Shown here one piece after another: positions 59,801 to 62,310 of a stretch of DNA of 64,000 nt (position 1 is its first letter; the number at the start of each line of letters is the position of its first letter). Below the pieces are notes generated by a model that was given only the letters and a program-made list of their open reading frames with translations, was not told the DNA's origin and made no database searches. The DNA comes from Marthasterias glacialis (lineage: Eukaryota; Echinodermata; Asteroidea; Forcipulatida; Asteriidae): assembly GCA_911728455.2 (NCBI GenBank), contig OU452239.1, positions 1,930,300 to 1,994,299 of the forward strand. The letters are read 5' to 3'. The position numbers and the translations under genes are program-made.

Positions 59801-62310
59801 TATGGTTAGTGGAACACCACTTAGAGTTTGATCAAATTCGTAATGGTTTGGATCCACTGAATTACCCCAATAGATTGGGTTATTCATGAAATACAGAAGG
59901 ATTTCATCGGCATCATTCAAGGACCCATTGAAGGAACTCATACTCCATGAGACTGCTCTGATTGTACCAGATGAAGCTGATGTACAAGTCAATGTCGTGC
60001 TTGTCCCAATCTCGACCCATGGACCTCTGGTGCTGACAACGTCCACCTGTGCAGAAATACCTACGTTAAAATAATTATCGTAAACAGGAATTACAAGGAG
60101 TCAAATATAAAGACTAATTCGTATGTCCATACAATTACTGGATTTTGTTTTTGAAAAACAAAATGTTCCTGAAGCAGCCGAACACCTATTGTTTTTGTTC
60201 TATTTTAGTTTGTTTATTTTAGGTGTTCGGTCCAACAATGACGTCATTGCATACCAAATAACATTAATTCAAAGGTTGTTATTTCAAAAACTCATGACTC
60301 TAGGGCTACGCAATACATTTTTACGATCAATCCTCCATATGAAAAAGCATATTAACGTGAAGAAAAAAAATCAGTTTTGTTATATTAAAAAAATACCAAG
60401 GTGTTCGTGGATGATGTCATCGCAGATTGAAACTATCCAATAGTGACTCCATACAATAGACCGATTGCACGACAATGTTGACATGCGGTCACGCGACCTC
60501 CTACTGGGTATAACGCCATACAGCTGATGGACAAATACGTCACATGTGAAGAGATATGCCGTGACACAGAGTGAGTACGAAAAAAGTCGATTTTACTTTT
60601 GTAGTTAATCAGCCCCTTTATTTAAAGTAGTATGTTGTGGCATTTATTTAAATCACACCTCTGTTTCATAATTTAACAGAATTCTACTAAAAAGAGTTTT
60701 TTTAGCCATGACTACCGGCGTCGGACGACTATGTAGCCACCCGTCTGTTATTTCTGCTGCTATCCAAACACCTAAAACAACAAATAGAAAGTCATTTTTT
60801 GACATTACAAAAACAAGGTAATTATGGATATTTGATGAATATTAGACTTTGAATTATTGTAATTCATCACCCTATGACGTCATCATGACGTCATTCATAT
60901 TGTTCAAGTGCAGTCTTCATCTTGAGTTTCGGTTGTCTGATAAGTTTCAAGGTTTAATTCAACTTATAATAATTATTGTGTTATGCTGTAGAGAAGAGTT
61001 TGAATAAATACAGTTCAGTGGCAATTCGTAACACAAAGATACTTATGGGGCAACGTAACATGTGCTTTTCCGCTTTTTCTTATAGAAGATTTGCACACTA
61101 ACAGTCGAACGCAGTACAATATTGAGGCAATAACAGTGTGAGAACCCGGTCTTCAATGCGTGGTAATGACCGGGTTAGTGGCTGGCCGCTGTTAATGGAC
61201 CAAGCCGGAAGGTGAGGTCCATTAACAACGTCCAGCCCCCCGGTCCTGTTAAGGTTAAGTTTTAAATTTCAAAAAAATCATCATGATCTCATTATTTACC
61301 AAAAGGGGAACATCAGTAAAAATTACATCATCTTCAACCATTGTACGAATTTTTCCTAAGGTGTGACCCCATTAAATTGACCTTGACTTCCGGTCGAAAC
61401 CGCAAGTTGAAATTTCATTTACATACAAAATTAAATTATATCTCATTAGCCAAAGATGTACATTGATAATACATTATTTGAAAGCTCTTTAACGATGCCA
61501 CAAATCTTACAAAAAGTGACCAATAGACCTTTACTATTGGTCGAAACCGAAAGTTCAAGAATATTTTTCAAAAATTCATATCTAAAGAACCACAATATTG
61601 TGGTACATTGATAAGTGAATCTTCTCCCTGAACCTTCTCTTGCAATTTTTACAAAAAGTAAAGCTTTTACAGACTTGAAGCTTATTATTTTCTTAAACTT
61701 TTTCAACACCAATGAAAACAGTACTTTAAATCAACGTTTAATCTTTCAAAAAATCAATATCCTAAACAAATCATAAGTACTGTGCAGTACAATGGATTTT
61801 AACAATTTATTAAACATCAATTGTCAAAGCCGGAAGTTTTGGCGAATAAAAAGCAAAACCTAAAAATTGAGCTCTATAGCCAACATGACTAAGGATTTAA
61901 ACATGGTTCTAACTACGTATGACCATTGACCCTTGGTCTTTTCAATTACTTTAAATGACGACGTCTTCAAGAAACATAGCGCCCTCTGGTGACATTATTT
62001 CAAAAAAATTTTTTTTATAAGACCAAACACAAATTTACTTAATATTACACATCAGAGAAAAGGTAGTGAAAACTGTTAAATTGGTAAACCATCGATTATG
62101 AATTTCGAATCATGAGTCGTGAGGTCTTGCAGAATAAAACTCAACTCATGGATCTGCAACATGAACTCCTTGTTTTTGTGGTGTCACAAAAAATGAACTT
62201 CTAGTTTGTCACTTTTGTAGAAATTCTTCTGCGTTTCTAAATTACATTCATAATTAAAGTAACTTACCTTGTAATATCAATCCACCGATTAGGAGTATTA
62301 GACTTGACAT
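183..62310 (-). CDS. Receptor tyrosine kinase gene, 15 exons visible, 3' end outside window
   Basis: Single-pass cell-surface receptor with an intracellular tyrosine kinase. Exons, in coding order: 62310-62268, 60060-59710, 50017-49673, 48980-48645, 47091-46777, 42884-42549, 41479-41195, 6514-6236, 5732-5592, 5493-5463, 5304-5237, 5058-4867, 4054-3944, 850-663, 305-183. Phases agree at every junction and the joined frame is open for about 1048 codons. Domain order by residue: signal peptide 1-18, Ig 19-131, four Ig 132-575, FN3 576-670, cysteine-rich domain 671-763, transmembrane about 775-805, juxtamembrane to about 865, kinase from about 870. The kinase has [16 protein letters not shown] hinge, HRDLATRN and DFGLARD. 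Overall it recalls the FGFR/VEGFR/Tie group of Ig receptors, but Ig plus FN3 with this membrane-proximal domain does not let me name an orthologue. Intron 7 (34.7 kb) is filled with transposons. The kinase C-lobe is missing only because the window ends. Confidence 0.9.
306..662. other. RTK intron 14
   Basis: AT-rich intron with GT and AG borders on the minus strand. No repeat or gene recognised. Confidence 0.8.
663..850 (-). CDS. RTK exon 14: kinase hinge and insert
   Basis: 188 bp, phase 1 to 0. It encodes [19 protein letters not shown], the hinge region, then a short insert and [19 protein letters not shown] leading to the catalytic loop. The insert length resembles FGFR-type kinases rather than split kinases with a long insert. 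Confidence 0.92.
1587..1650. repeat. (AAAT)n microsatellite
   Basis: About 15 uninterrupted tetranucleotide repeats after a C-rich and A-rich stretch. Confidence 0.95.
2785..3010. repeat. Degenerate minisatellite
   Basis: Repeated variants of CTCTATAGGGTTGTGCAG and GGCTCCTCCCTAT with an irregular period of roughly 50-60 bp. The open frames across it are a by-product of the repeat. Confidence 0.6.
3075..3350. repeat. Foldback element with arms of about 70-80 bp
   Basis: The left arm (about 3075-3152) and right arm (about 3282-3350) are imperfect reverse complements; both include GACTACTACTAC next to an AATCGRCCGGG segment. A central motif on the minus strand reads CTGAAGAT, GACTAG, six bases, CTAGTC, GAAA. 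Related motifs occur in retroelement ends, but I cannot assign a family. Confidence 0.6.
3944..4054 (-). CDS. RTK exon 13: kinase alpha-C helix
   Basis: 37 codons reading [20 protein letters not shown] and on to [11 protein letters not shown]. The glutamate in MMQELDLM is the expected partner of the VAVK lysine. The acceptor is read as TAG before AGGGGG, because the alternative two bases further in meets a stop codon. Confidence 0.9.
4055..4866. other. RTK intron 12
   Basis: AT-rich intron between the kinase N-lobe and alpha-C exons. No repeat or gene recognised. Confidence 0.75.
4867..5058 (-). CDS. RTK exon 12: kinase N-lobe, glycine loop and ATP lysine
   Basis: 64 codons. After a linker it enters the kinase at [21 protein letters not shown] is the nucleotide-binding loop and VAVKTLK carries the catalytic lysine. 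The donor GTAGGC joins in phase 1 to the alpha-C exon. Confidence 0.92.
5237..5304 (-). CDS. RTK exon 11: juxtamembrane exon
   Basis: 68 bp, phase 2 to 1, encoding [20 protein letters not shown] and the start of VTE. The tyrosine in SVYQEV is a candidate juxtamembrane phosphorylation site. It precedes the kinase N-lobe exon. Confidence 0.75.
5463..5493 (-). CDS. RTK exon 10: 31-bp juxtamembrane micro-exon
   Basis: Very short exon between TTTTCAG and GTAATC. It shifts phase from 1 to 2 and encodes PEKINLTLQ, which links the transmembrane exon to the next juxtamembrane exon in frame. It is supported only by splice signals and phase. Confidence 0.68.
5592..5732 (-). CDS. RTK exon 9: transmembrane segment
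   Basis: 47 codons. A short stalk ([13 protein letters not shown]) is followed by about 26 hydrophobic residues starting [12 protein letters not shown] and a basic stop-transfer (GRKSHNK). This fixes the orientation of the receptor, with the Ig side outside and the kinase inside. Acceptor CACAG, donor GTAAAT. Confidence 0.88.
5733..6235. other. RTK intron 8
   Basis: 503 bp between the transmembrane exon and the cysteine-rich exon. Nothing recognised. Confidence 0.75.
6236..6514 (-). CDS. RTK exon 8: cysteine-rich membrane-proximal domain with basic run
   Basis: 93 codons, phase 1-1, between the FN3 domain and the membrane helix. The segment has six cysteines (GGCIQ, KTCGDC, SFWC, RARLC, GRLC) and may be a diverged FN3 fold. 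A run of six basic residues (RKRRRR), followed by AIGDVE, lies about two thirds through. Such a run in an ectodomain could be a furin-type cleavage site. The family of this domain is not recognised. Confidence 0.78.
6515..7388. other. RTK intron 7, left flank of the large transposon
   Basis: AT-rich sequence before the AT target duplication at 7389-7390. No gene recognised. Confidence 0.7.
7494..8023 (+). CDS. YqaJ-type protein, exon 1 (SWIM finger start)
   Basis: First exon of the transposon's nuclease-like gene, about 177 codons from ATG at 7494, 103 bp inside the transposon end. The C-terminal part runs into AAHCMCMAG, the C-x-C half of a SWIM zinc finger. The donor GTAAGA at 8024 splits the codon for the glycine. 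The second half of the finger (CSHVAA) is on exon 2, which supports the join. The N-terminal 150 residues match nothing I recognise. Confidence 0.78.
8024..8562 (+). other. Intron of the YqaJ gene
   Basis: 539 bp with GTAAGA donor and a pyrimidine tract plus CAG acceptor. The open frames inside show no domain. Confidence 0.75.
8563..9734 (+). pseudogene. YqaJ-type exonuclease, exon 2, frameshifted
   Basis: Begins after TTTTTTCAG with [13 protein letters not shown], completing the SWIM finger. The nuclease region shows [12 protein letters not shown], then a glutamate in [10 protein letters not shown], the aspartate in [10 protein letters not shown] and the EVKCP motif, followed in another frame by [11 protein letters not shown]. 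These are the conserved YqaJ (lambda-exonuclease fold) motifs. The frame breaks in a run of 16 A (9394-9409) immediately after EVKCP: upstream the frame stops at 9418, downstream it runs to TAG at 9732-9734. This is either decay or a homopolymer error. In ISL2EU elements the protein accompanies the transposase; its exact role is not settled as far as I know. Confidence 0.8.
9735..10376. other. 3' flank of YqaJ gene with partial tandem copy of its end
   Basis: The last 58 bp around the YqaJ stop (9684-9741) recur at 9962-10019, 278 bp downstream, with few changes. AATAAA motifs near 9881 could serve polyadenylation. The rest is AT-rich, up to the CTAG border of the array. Confidence 0.65.
10377..12686 (-). 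repeat. Array unit 1 (2310 bp, with internal duplication)
   Basis: The left boundary is exactly at CTAG and flanked by AAAACAAAA rather than TAA repeats, so this looks like the true 3' edge of the array on the minus strand. It contains the block of about 545 bp around GATATAGCGATATGAAGAG twice (from about 10716 and 11264). Confidence 0.8.
12687..14484 (-). repeat. Array unit 2 (1798 bp)
   Basis: Basic unit form with the GATTTTGTC/GACAAAATC hairpin at its CTAG end and a long TAA run (about 14430-14484) at the other. Confidence 0.8.
14485..16784 (-). repeat. Array unit 3 (2300 bp, with internal duplication)
   Basis: Same 540-bp internal duplication as unit 1 (blocks from about 14821 and 15361). 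Ends in a short TAA run. Confidence 0.8.
16785..18710 (-). repeat. Array unit 4 (1926 bp) with two hairpin modules
   Basis: Basic body followed by TAA repeats and two copies of the 10-bp-stem hairpin (18615-18640, 18681-18706), each preceded by a CTTGACGAAAACAAAAC segment. Confidence 0.8.
18711..20477 (-). repeat. Array unit 5 (1767 bp)
   Basis: Basic unit form with a short TAA tail ending AAAAACAA before the next CTAG. Confidence 0.8.
20478..22671 (-). repeat. Array unit 6 (2194 bp), divergent body and alternative hairpin
   Basis: The CTAG end carries the second hairpin type (TGTGATTGT/ACAATCACA). The first 700 bp are unlike other units and contain about four subrepeats of roughly 140 bp marked by CCTGTTTGGACCGGAAG. 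A 650-bp module (about 21440-22060) shared with units 7 and 12 follows, then the common tail, TAA repeats and three hairpin modules (from 22510, 22564 and 22618). Confidence 0.75.
22672..25096 (-). repeat. Array unit 7 (2425 bp) with the 650-bp module
   Basis: Standard first half, then the 650-bp module (about 24060-24715) and common tail. Slightly more diverged from the other units than they are from each other. Confidence 0.75.
25097..26852 (-). repeat. Array unit 8 (1756 bp), standard body with alternative hairpin
   Basis: Carries the TGTGATTGT/ACAATCACA hairpin of unit 6 on the standard body, so it is a recombinant between the two 3' ends. Confidence 0.78.
26853..28616 (-). repeat. Array unit 9 (1764 bp)
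   Basis: Basic unit form. Confidence 0.8.
28617..30926 (-). repeat. Array unit 10 (2310 bp, with internal duplication)
   Basis: Third unit with the 540-bp internal duplication (blocks from about 28966 and 29507). Confidence 0.8.
30927..32736 (-). repeat. Array unit 11 (1810 bp) with private insertion
   Basis: Basic form plus an insertion of about 50 bp at about 31999-32050 absent from all other units. Confidence 0.8.
32737..35932 (-). repeat. Array unit 12 (3196 bp) with 650-bp module and hairpin cluster
   Basis: Standard first half, the 650-bp module (about 34100-34750), common tail, then 800 bp of TAA repeats with ten hairpin modules up to the array edge at ACAGCTAATTACC. Confidence 0.78.
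35128..35932. repeat. Cluster of ten identical-stem hairpins in TAA repeats
   Basis: Ten copies of CTGTTCCGAC, six-base loop, GTCGGAACAG, the first at 35209-35234 and the last at 35902-35927, separated by TAA/AAAAAT runs and a leader like CAGAAGAAAAACAAAAC. Stems show no substitutions by eye. Loops are TGCTAT or TGCTAA; in the latter the stem extends by one T-A pair. Five more copies sit in units 4 and 6, one with loop TGCGAA. Confidence 0.9.
35933..36572. other. Downstream flank of transposase gene
   Basis: AT-rich sequence between the array edge and the transposase stop codon. No separate gene recognised. Confidence 0.65.
36573..37604 (-). pseudogene. THAP/DDE transposase, exon 3: helix-turn-helix and DDE core, frameshifted
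   Basis: Begins [19 protein letters not shown], with a short coiled region, then a helix-turn-helix typical of these transposases ([19 protein letters not shown]). The DDE_Tnp_4-type core has its first acidic residue in IIDCFEIF, the second in LILADRGF and the third in [13 protein letters not shown]. The frame changes twice: in a run of eight A (plus-strand T run 37086-37093) and in an A/G run at about 36766-36779. The third frame closes at TAG (36575-36573). THAP plus this core is characteristic of ISL2EU/Harbinger-related elements. It is either inactive or affected by homopolymer sequencing errors. Confidence 0.82.
37605..38039 (-). other. Transposase intron 2 with tRNA-like insertion
   Basis: 435 bp. 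At about 37722-37790 (plus strand) it contains GCTAGCTAAGCTAGAGCAC and GGGTTCAAATCCTG, resembling pol III box A and box B; probably a SINE head or tRNA pseudogene. Confidence 0.5.
38040..38268 (-). CDS. THAP/DDE transposase, exon 2
   Basis: Phase 1 to 2. Starts [16 protein letters not shown] and continues into a lysine/arginine-rich linker ([19 protein letters not shown]) and a region ending PPLEHDPAN. It joins exon 1 and exon 3 in frame. Confidence 0.78.
38269..39064 (-). other. Transposase intron 1
   Basis: AT-rich intron between the THAP exon and exon 2. Nothing else recognised. Confidence 0.65.
39065..39281 (-). CDS. THAP/DDE transposase, exon 1: THAP zinc finger
   Basis: ATG at 39281-39279 begins [16 protein letters not shown]. 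The pattern C-x2-C, then FFRFP, a tryptophan (RRSWICAV), [14 protein letters not shown] is that of a THAP DNA-binding finger, with C-x2-C and C-x2-H ligands. The donor GTTAGT splits a glycine codon; the next exon continues [16 protein letters not shown], the usual end of THAP domains. It lies about 140 bp inside the transposon's right end. Confidence 0.85.
39499..39880 (+). mobile_element. Partial copy of a hAT-like element
   Basis: Begins CAAGGGCGTCGATTGGTGGG and matches 44287-44670 until CGGCCCTAATCAATG, after which the two diverge. Only the left end is present. Confidence 0.7.
40321..40620 (+). repeat. Dispersed repeat of about 300 bp, copy A
   Basis: Shares GTCCGACGCCGGTAGT and a series of weaker blocks with the reverse complement of 60449-60756. 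One end resembles ACAATAGACCGATTG. Probably a MITE; no clear terminal repeat seen. Confidence 0.6.
41195..41479 (-). CDS. RTK exon 7: fibronectin type III domain
   Basis: 95 codons, phase 1-1. It has the FN3 pattern: proline-rich start RPNKPTNV, tryptophan in [12 protein letters not shown], and the conserved tyrosine segment [20 protein letters not shown]. The donor GTAAGTG opens the 34.7 kb intron. The next exon, at 6514, completes the split codon in frame. Confidence 0.88.
41480..42548. other. RTK intron 6
   Basis: Contains a TTAA-flanked element (41762-42146). The remainder shows nothing recognisable. Confidence 0.7.
41762..42146. mobile_element. TTAA-flanked non-autonomous element, copy 1
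   Basis: 385 bp flanked by TTAA at 41758-41761 and 42147-42150, with short terminal repeats AGGCA/TGCCT. A central hairpin CTGAGAAGCGTTA/TAACGCTTCTCAG has perfect 13-bp arms. About 95% identical by eye to 49087-49474. TTAA duplication fits Kolobok or piggyBac-type elements. Confidence 0.75.
42549..42884 (-). CDS. RTK exon 6: Ig domain
   Basis: 112 codons, phase 1-1, with acceptor CATCAG and donor GTAAGG. Landmarks are [18 protein letters not shown] and the Y-G-V-Y-T-C-N motif typical of I-set domains near the second cysteine. It is the last Ig domain before the FN3 domain. Confidence 0.87.
43719..43882. repeat. Foldback element, near-perfect 70-bp arms
   Basis: GGGAATAACAGTGCGAGGAC and its reverse complement bound two almost perfect arms around a short GC-rich centre (about 43796-43807). 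A diverged copy lies at 61131-61250. Confidence 0.85.
44287..45641. mobile_element. Second hAT-like element nested inside the first
   Basis: Ends CAAGTGCGTCGAT and, inverted, CAAGGGCGTCGAT; flanks CAGACAAG and GAGACAAG match at 7 of 8 bases. The first 380 bp also occur at 39499. It contains long G, C and A runs and no recognisable transposase. Confidence 0.65.
46208..46236. repeat. Poly-A run
   Basis: About 28 A after a C run, inside the 3.3 kb hAT-like element. Confidence 0.9.
46777..47091 (-). CDS. RTK exon 5: Ig domain
   Basis: 105 codons, phase 1-1, with borders CTACAG and GTAAGT. It begins [10 protein letters not shown]. Landmarks are the cysteine in VTCAADLG, the tryptophan in LAWSSEG and a CIKCAAS segment for the second cysteine. 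The extra cysteine two residues earlier is unusual and could make a second disulfide. Confidence 0.85.
47131..47306. mobile_element. MITE-like element, 176 bp
   Basis: Outer ends AATCCGAGCA and TGCTCAGATT are inverted repeats, and ACCACCGCA with nearby blocks is mirrored on the other arm. No clear target duplication seen. Confidence 0.6.
47545..47830 (+). mobile_element. tRNA-derived SINE
   Basis: Pol III box A TGGCCGAGGGG at 47557-47567 and box B GGTTTGAATCC at 47615-47625, spaced as in a Ser/Leu-type tRNA, followed by CTTGAGCAAGACAC, a non-tRNA body and an A-rich stretch near 47812. Boundaries are approximate. Confidence 0.7.
47930..47990 (+). pseudogene. tRNA-like fragment, probably a SINE head
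   Basis: TTAGCTCAGTTTGTTAGAGC resembles a tRNA D-arm with box A. The box B position reads GGGTTGGTATG, which is degraded. Not a functional tRNA. Confidence 0.45.
48645..48980 (-). CDS. RTK exon 4: Ig domain
   Basis: 112 codons, phase 1-1, with acceptor TTTTAAG and donor GTATGG. Ig landmarks are the first cysteine in YTMTCKVRG, the tryptophan in IQWMVDG and the second cysteine in NVTCSAST. It begins VPPKRSLM, the same linker style as exon 3, consistent with past Ig exon duplication. Confidence 0.85.
48981..49672. other. RTK intron 3
   Basis: Contains the TTAA-flanked element 49087-49474 and a G run near 49489-49502. Confidence 0.7.
49087..49474. mobile_element. TTAA-flanked non-autonomous element, copy 2
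   Basis: 388 bp, same orientation and structure as 41762-42146, flanked by TTAA at 49083-49086 and 49475-49478, in the intron between Ig exons 3 and 4. Confidence 0.75.
49673..50017 (-). CDS. RTK exon 3: Ig domain
   Basis: The Ig domain begins [16 protein letters not shown], with cysteines in FTCETNG and LKCGATN and tryptophan in FTWTYDS. The better-looking donor GTAAAA at 49679 would leave phase 0 and break the frame with exon 4. The weaker donor GTTGTT at 49672 gives 345 bp, a multiple of three, and phase 1. The left border is therefore the least certain in the gene. A partial, rearranged copy of this exon lies upstream at 50397-50776. Confidence 0.78.
50397..50776 (-). pseudogene. Partial Ig exon with triplicated 102-bp segment
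   Basis: 50640-50776 matches the 5' half of RTK exon 3, including the acceptor and the [18 protein letters not shown] and [10 protein letters not shown] segments, but the tryptophan and second cysteine half is missing. A 102-bp segment joining part of this Ig coding sequence to unrelated sequence (TTTCGAGAAAGAAAAGCC) is repeated three times, starting near 50397, 50499 and 50601. No good donor was identified. Confidence 0.8.
51000..51072. repeat. (TTTG)n microsatellite
   Basis: About 15 tandem TTTG/TTGT units. Confidence 0.95.
51286..51988 (-). pseudogene. Ty3/gypsy retrotransposon integrase remnant
   Basis: Three overlapping minus-strand frames read, in order, [20 protein letters not shown] (end of the integrase core with its catalytic glutamate), [18 protein letters not shown] (the usual post-core segment) and [19 protein letters not shown] with [19 protein letters not shown] (the C-terminal GPY-like domain). 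The frame changes show it is decayed. No reverse transcriptase or LTR was recognised nearby. Confidence 0.8.
52321..52405. repeat. Perfect 40-bp inverted repeat
   Basis: Arms 52321-52360 and 52366-52405 are exact reverse complements with spacer AGGAT. The outer end is TAGCCCCACTAG. Confidence 0.97.
53320..53356. repeat. Perfect 18-bp palindrome with one-base centre
   Basis: ATGTCCGTATTGTGCTGC, C, then its exact reverse complement. Confidence 0.97.
54071..54238 (+). CDS. Small ORF behind a 3' splice-like signal, function unknown
   Basis: 55 codons beginning [19 protein letters not shown] and ending [13 protein letters not shown]. A pyrimidine tract with TTTCTTTAG directly precedes the ATG, as for an internal or terminal exon of a plus-strand gene. 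No partner exon was recognised. It may be a fragment of a transposon gene or chance. Confidence 0.3.
   Translation: MELRKNPKPDYRQLDKGEDVVPQSQSGWFVKDDKRPTAKLWTLLERDYMRMKNRF
55013..55118. promoter_or_regulatory. Cluster of five CCAAT boxes
   Basis: CCAATCAG at 55013 and 55036, ATTGG at 55066-55070, CCAATGG at 55083 and CCAATCAG at 55111. Possibly an NF-Y-type regulatory site or a promoter of an unseen transcript. Function is inferred from motif density only. Confidence 0.4.
55671..55756. repeat. Short minisatellite
   Basis: Four variants of GGGTCTGGTGTGCCCA at a spacing of about 18-26 bp. Confidence 0.8.
56621..57259 (+). repeat. Dispersed repeat, copy 1, carrying a MITE
   Basis: Matches 63061-63423 from CCCGTACCACACGCTGAATA to AATAACTCGTTCAAACC. 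This copy has about 100 bp absent from copy 2 and the MITE at 56781-56951. By eye the shared parts are over 95% identical. Confidence 0.85.
56781..56951. mobile_element. MITE, 171 bp, with ISL2EU-like ends
   Basis: Terminal repeats AGACCTTATGCA, extended by GACGTCAT, and their inverse, flanked by AT at 56779-56780 and 56952-56953. The same site in the paralogous repeat (63111-63118) is unoccupied, which fixes the insertion. The ends AGACCTT resemble those of the 7391-39419 transposon, so the same enzyme family may mobilise it. Confidence 0.88.
58524..58619. repeat. (TTTG)n microsatellite followed by T and G runs
   Basis: About 16 TTTG units, then TTG repeats, poly-T and a G run. Confidence 0.95.
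58861..58980. repeat. 20-bp minisatellite, six copies
   Basis: Six tandem variants of GCTTTTGCTTTTGCCGTGGC, with changes mostly at the unit edges. Confidence 0.95.
59710..60060 (-). CDS. RTK exon 2: V-type immunoglobulin domain
   Basis: 117 codons, phase 1-1. It has the first Ig cysteine in TLTCTSAS, a core tryptophan in AVSWSMSS, and the D-x-A-x-Y-x-C signature as DDEAKYWC. The acceptor at 60060 rather than the CACAG at about 60049 is chosen because only it keeps phase with exon 1. It is the N-terminal extracellular domain of the receptor. Confidence 0.85.
60449..60756 (-). repeat. Dispersed repeat of about 300 bp, copy B
   Basis: Inverted copy of 40321-40620. Starts ACAATAGACCGATTGCACG on the plus strand; similar starts occur at about 50283 and 39883. 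Confidence 0.6.
61131..61250. repeat. Diverged copy of the foldback element
   Basis: Shares CAATAACAGTGTGAGAACC, GGTAATGACCGGG and GTGGCTGGCCGCTGTTAA with 43719-43882, but the right arm has decayed and is shorter. Confidence 0.7.
62268..62310 (-). CDS. RTK exon 1: start codon and signal peptide
   Basis: ATG at 62310-62308 opens a short hydrophobic stretch ([15 protein letters not shown]) followed by a GTAAGT donor. Joined in phase 1 to the exon ending at 60060, it continues ISAQVDVV, so a signal peptidase cut after ISA is likely. A CACAG just upstream of the ATG could be a 3' splice site for a 5' UTR intron. This start is chosen because only it gives a secreted N-terminus in the Ig frame. 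Confidence 0.8.

Larger units (their letters stand above)
60061..62267. other. RTK intron 1
   Basis: Contains a 300-bp dispersed repeat (60449-60756), a pair of TGACGTCA sites (about 60874-60893), the diverged foldback at 61131 and a short inverted pair GAACACCTA/TAGGTGTTC (about 60180-60229). Otherwise AT-rich. Confidence 0.7.
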
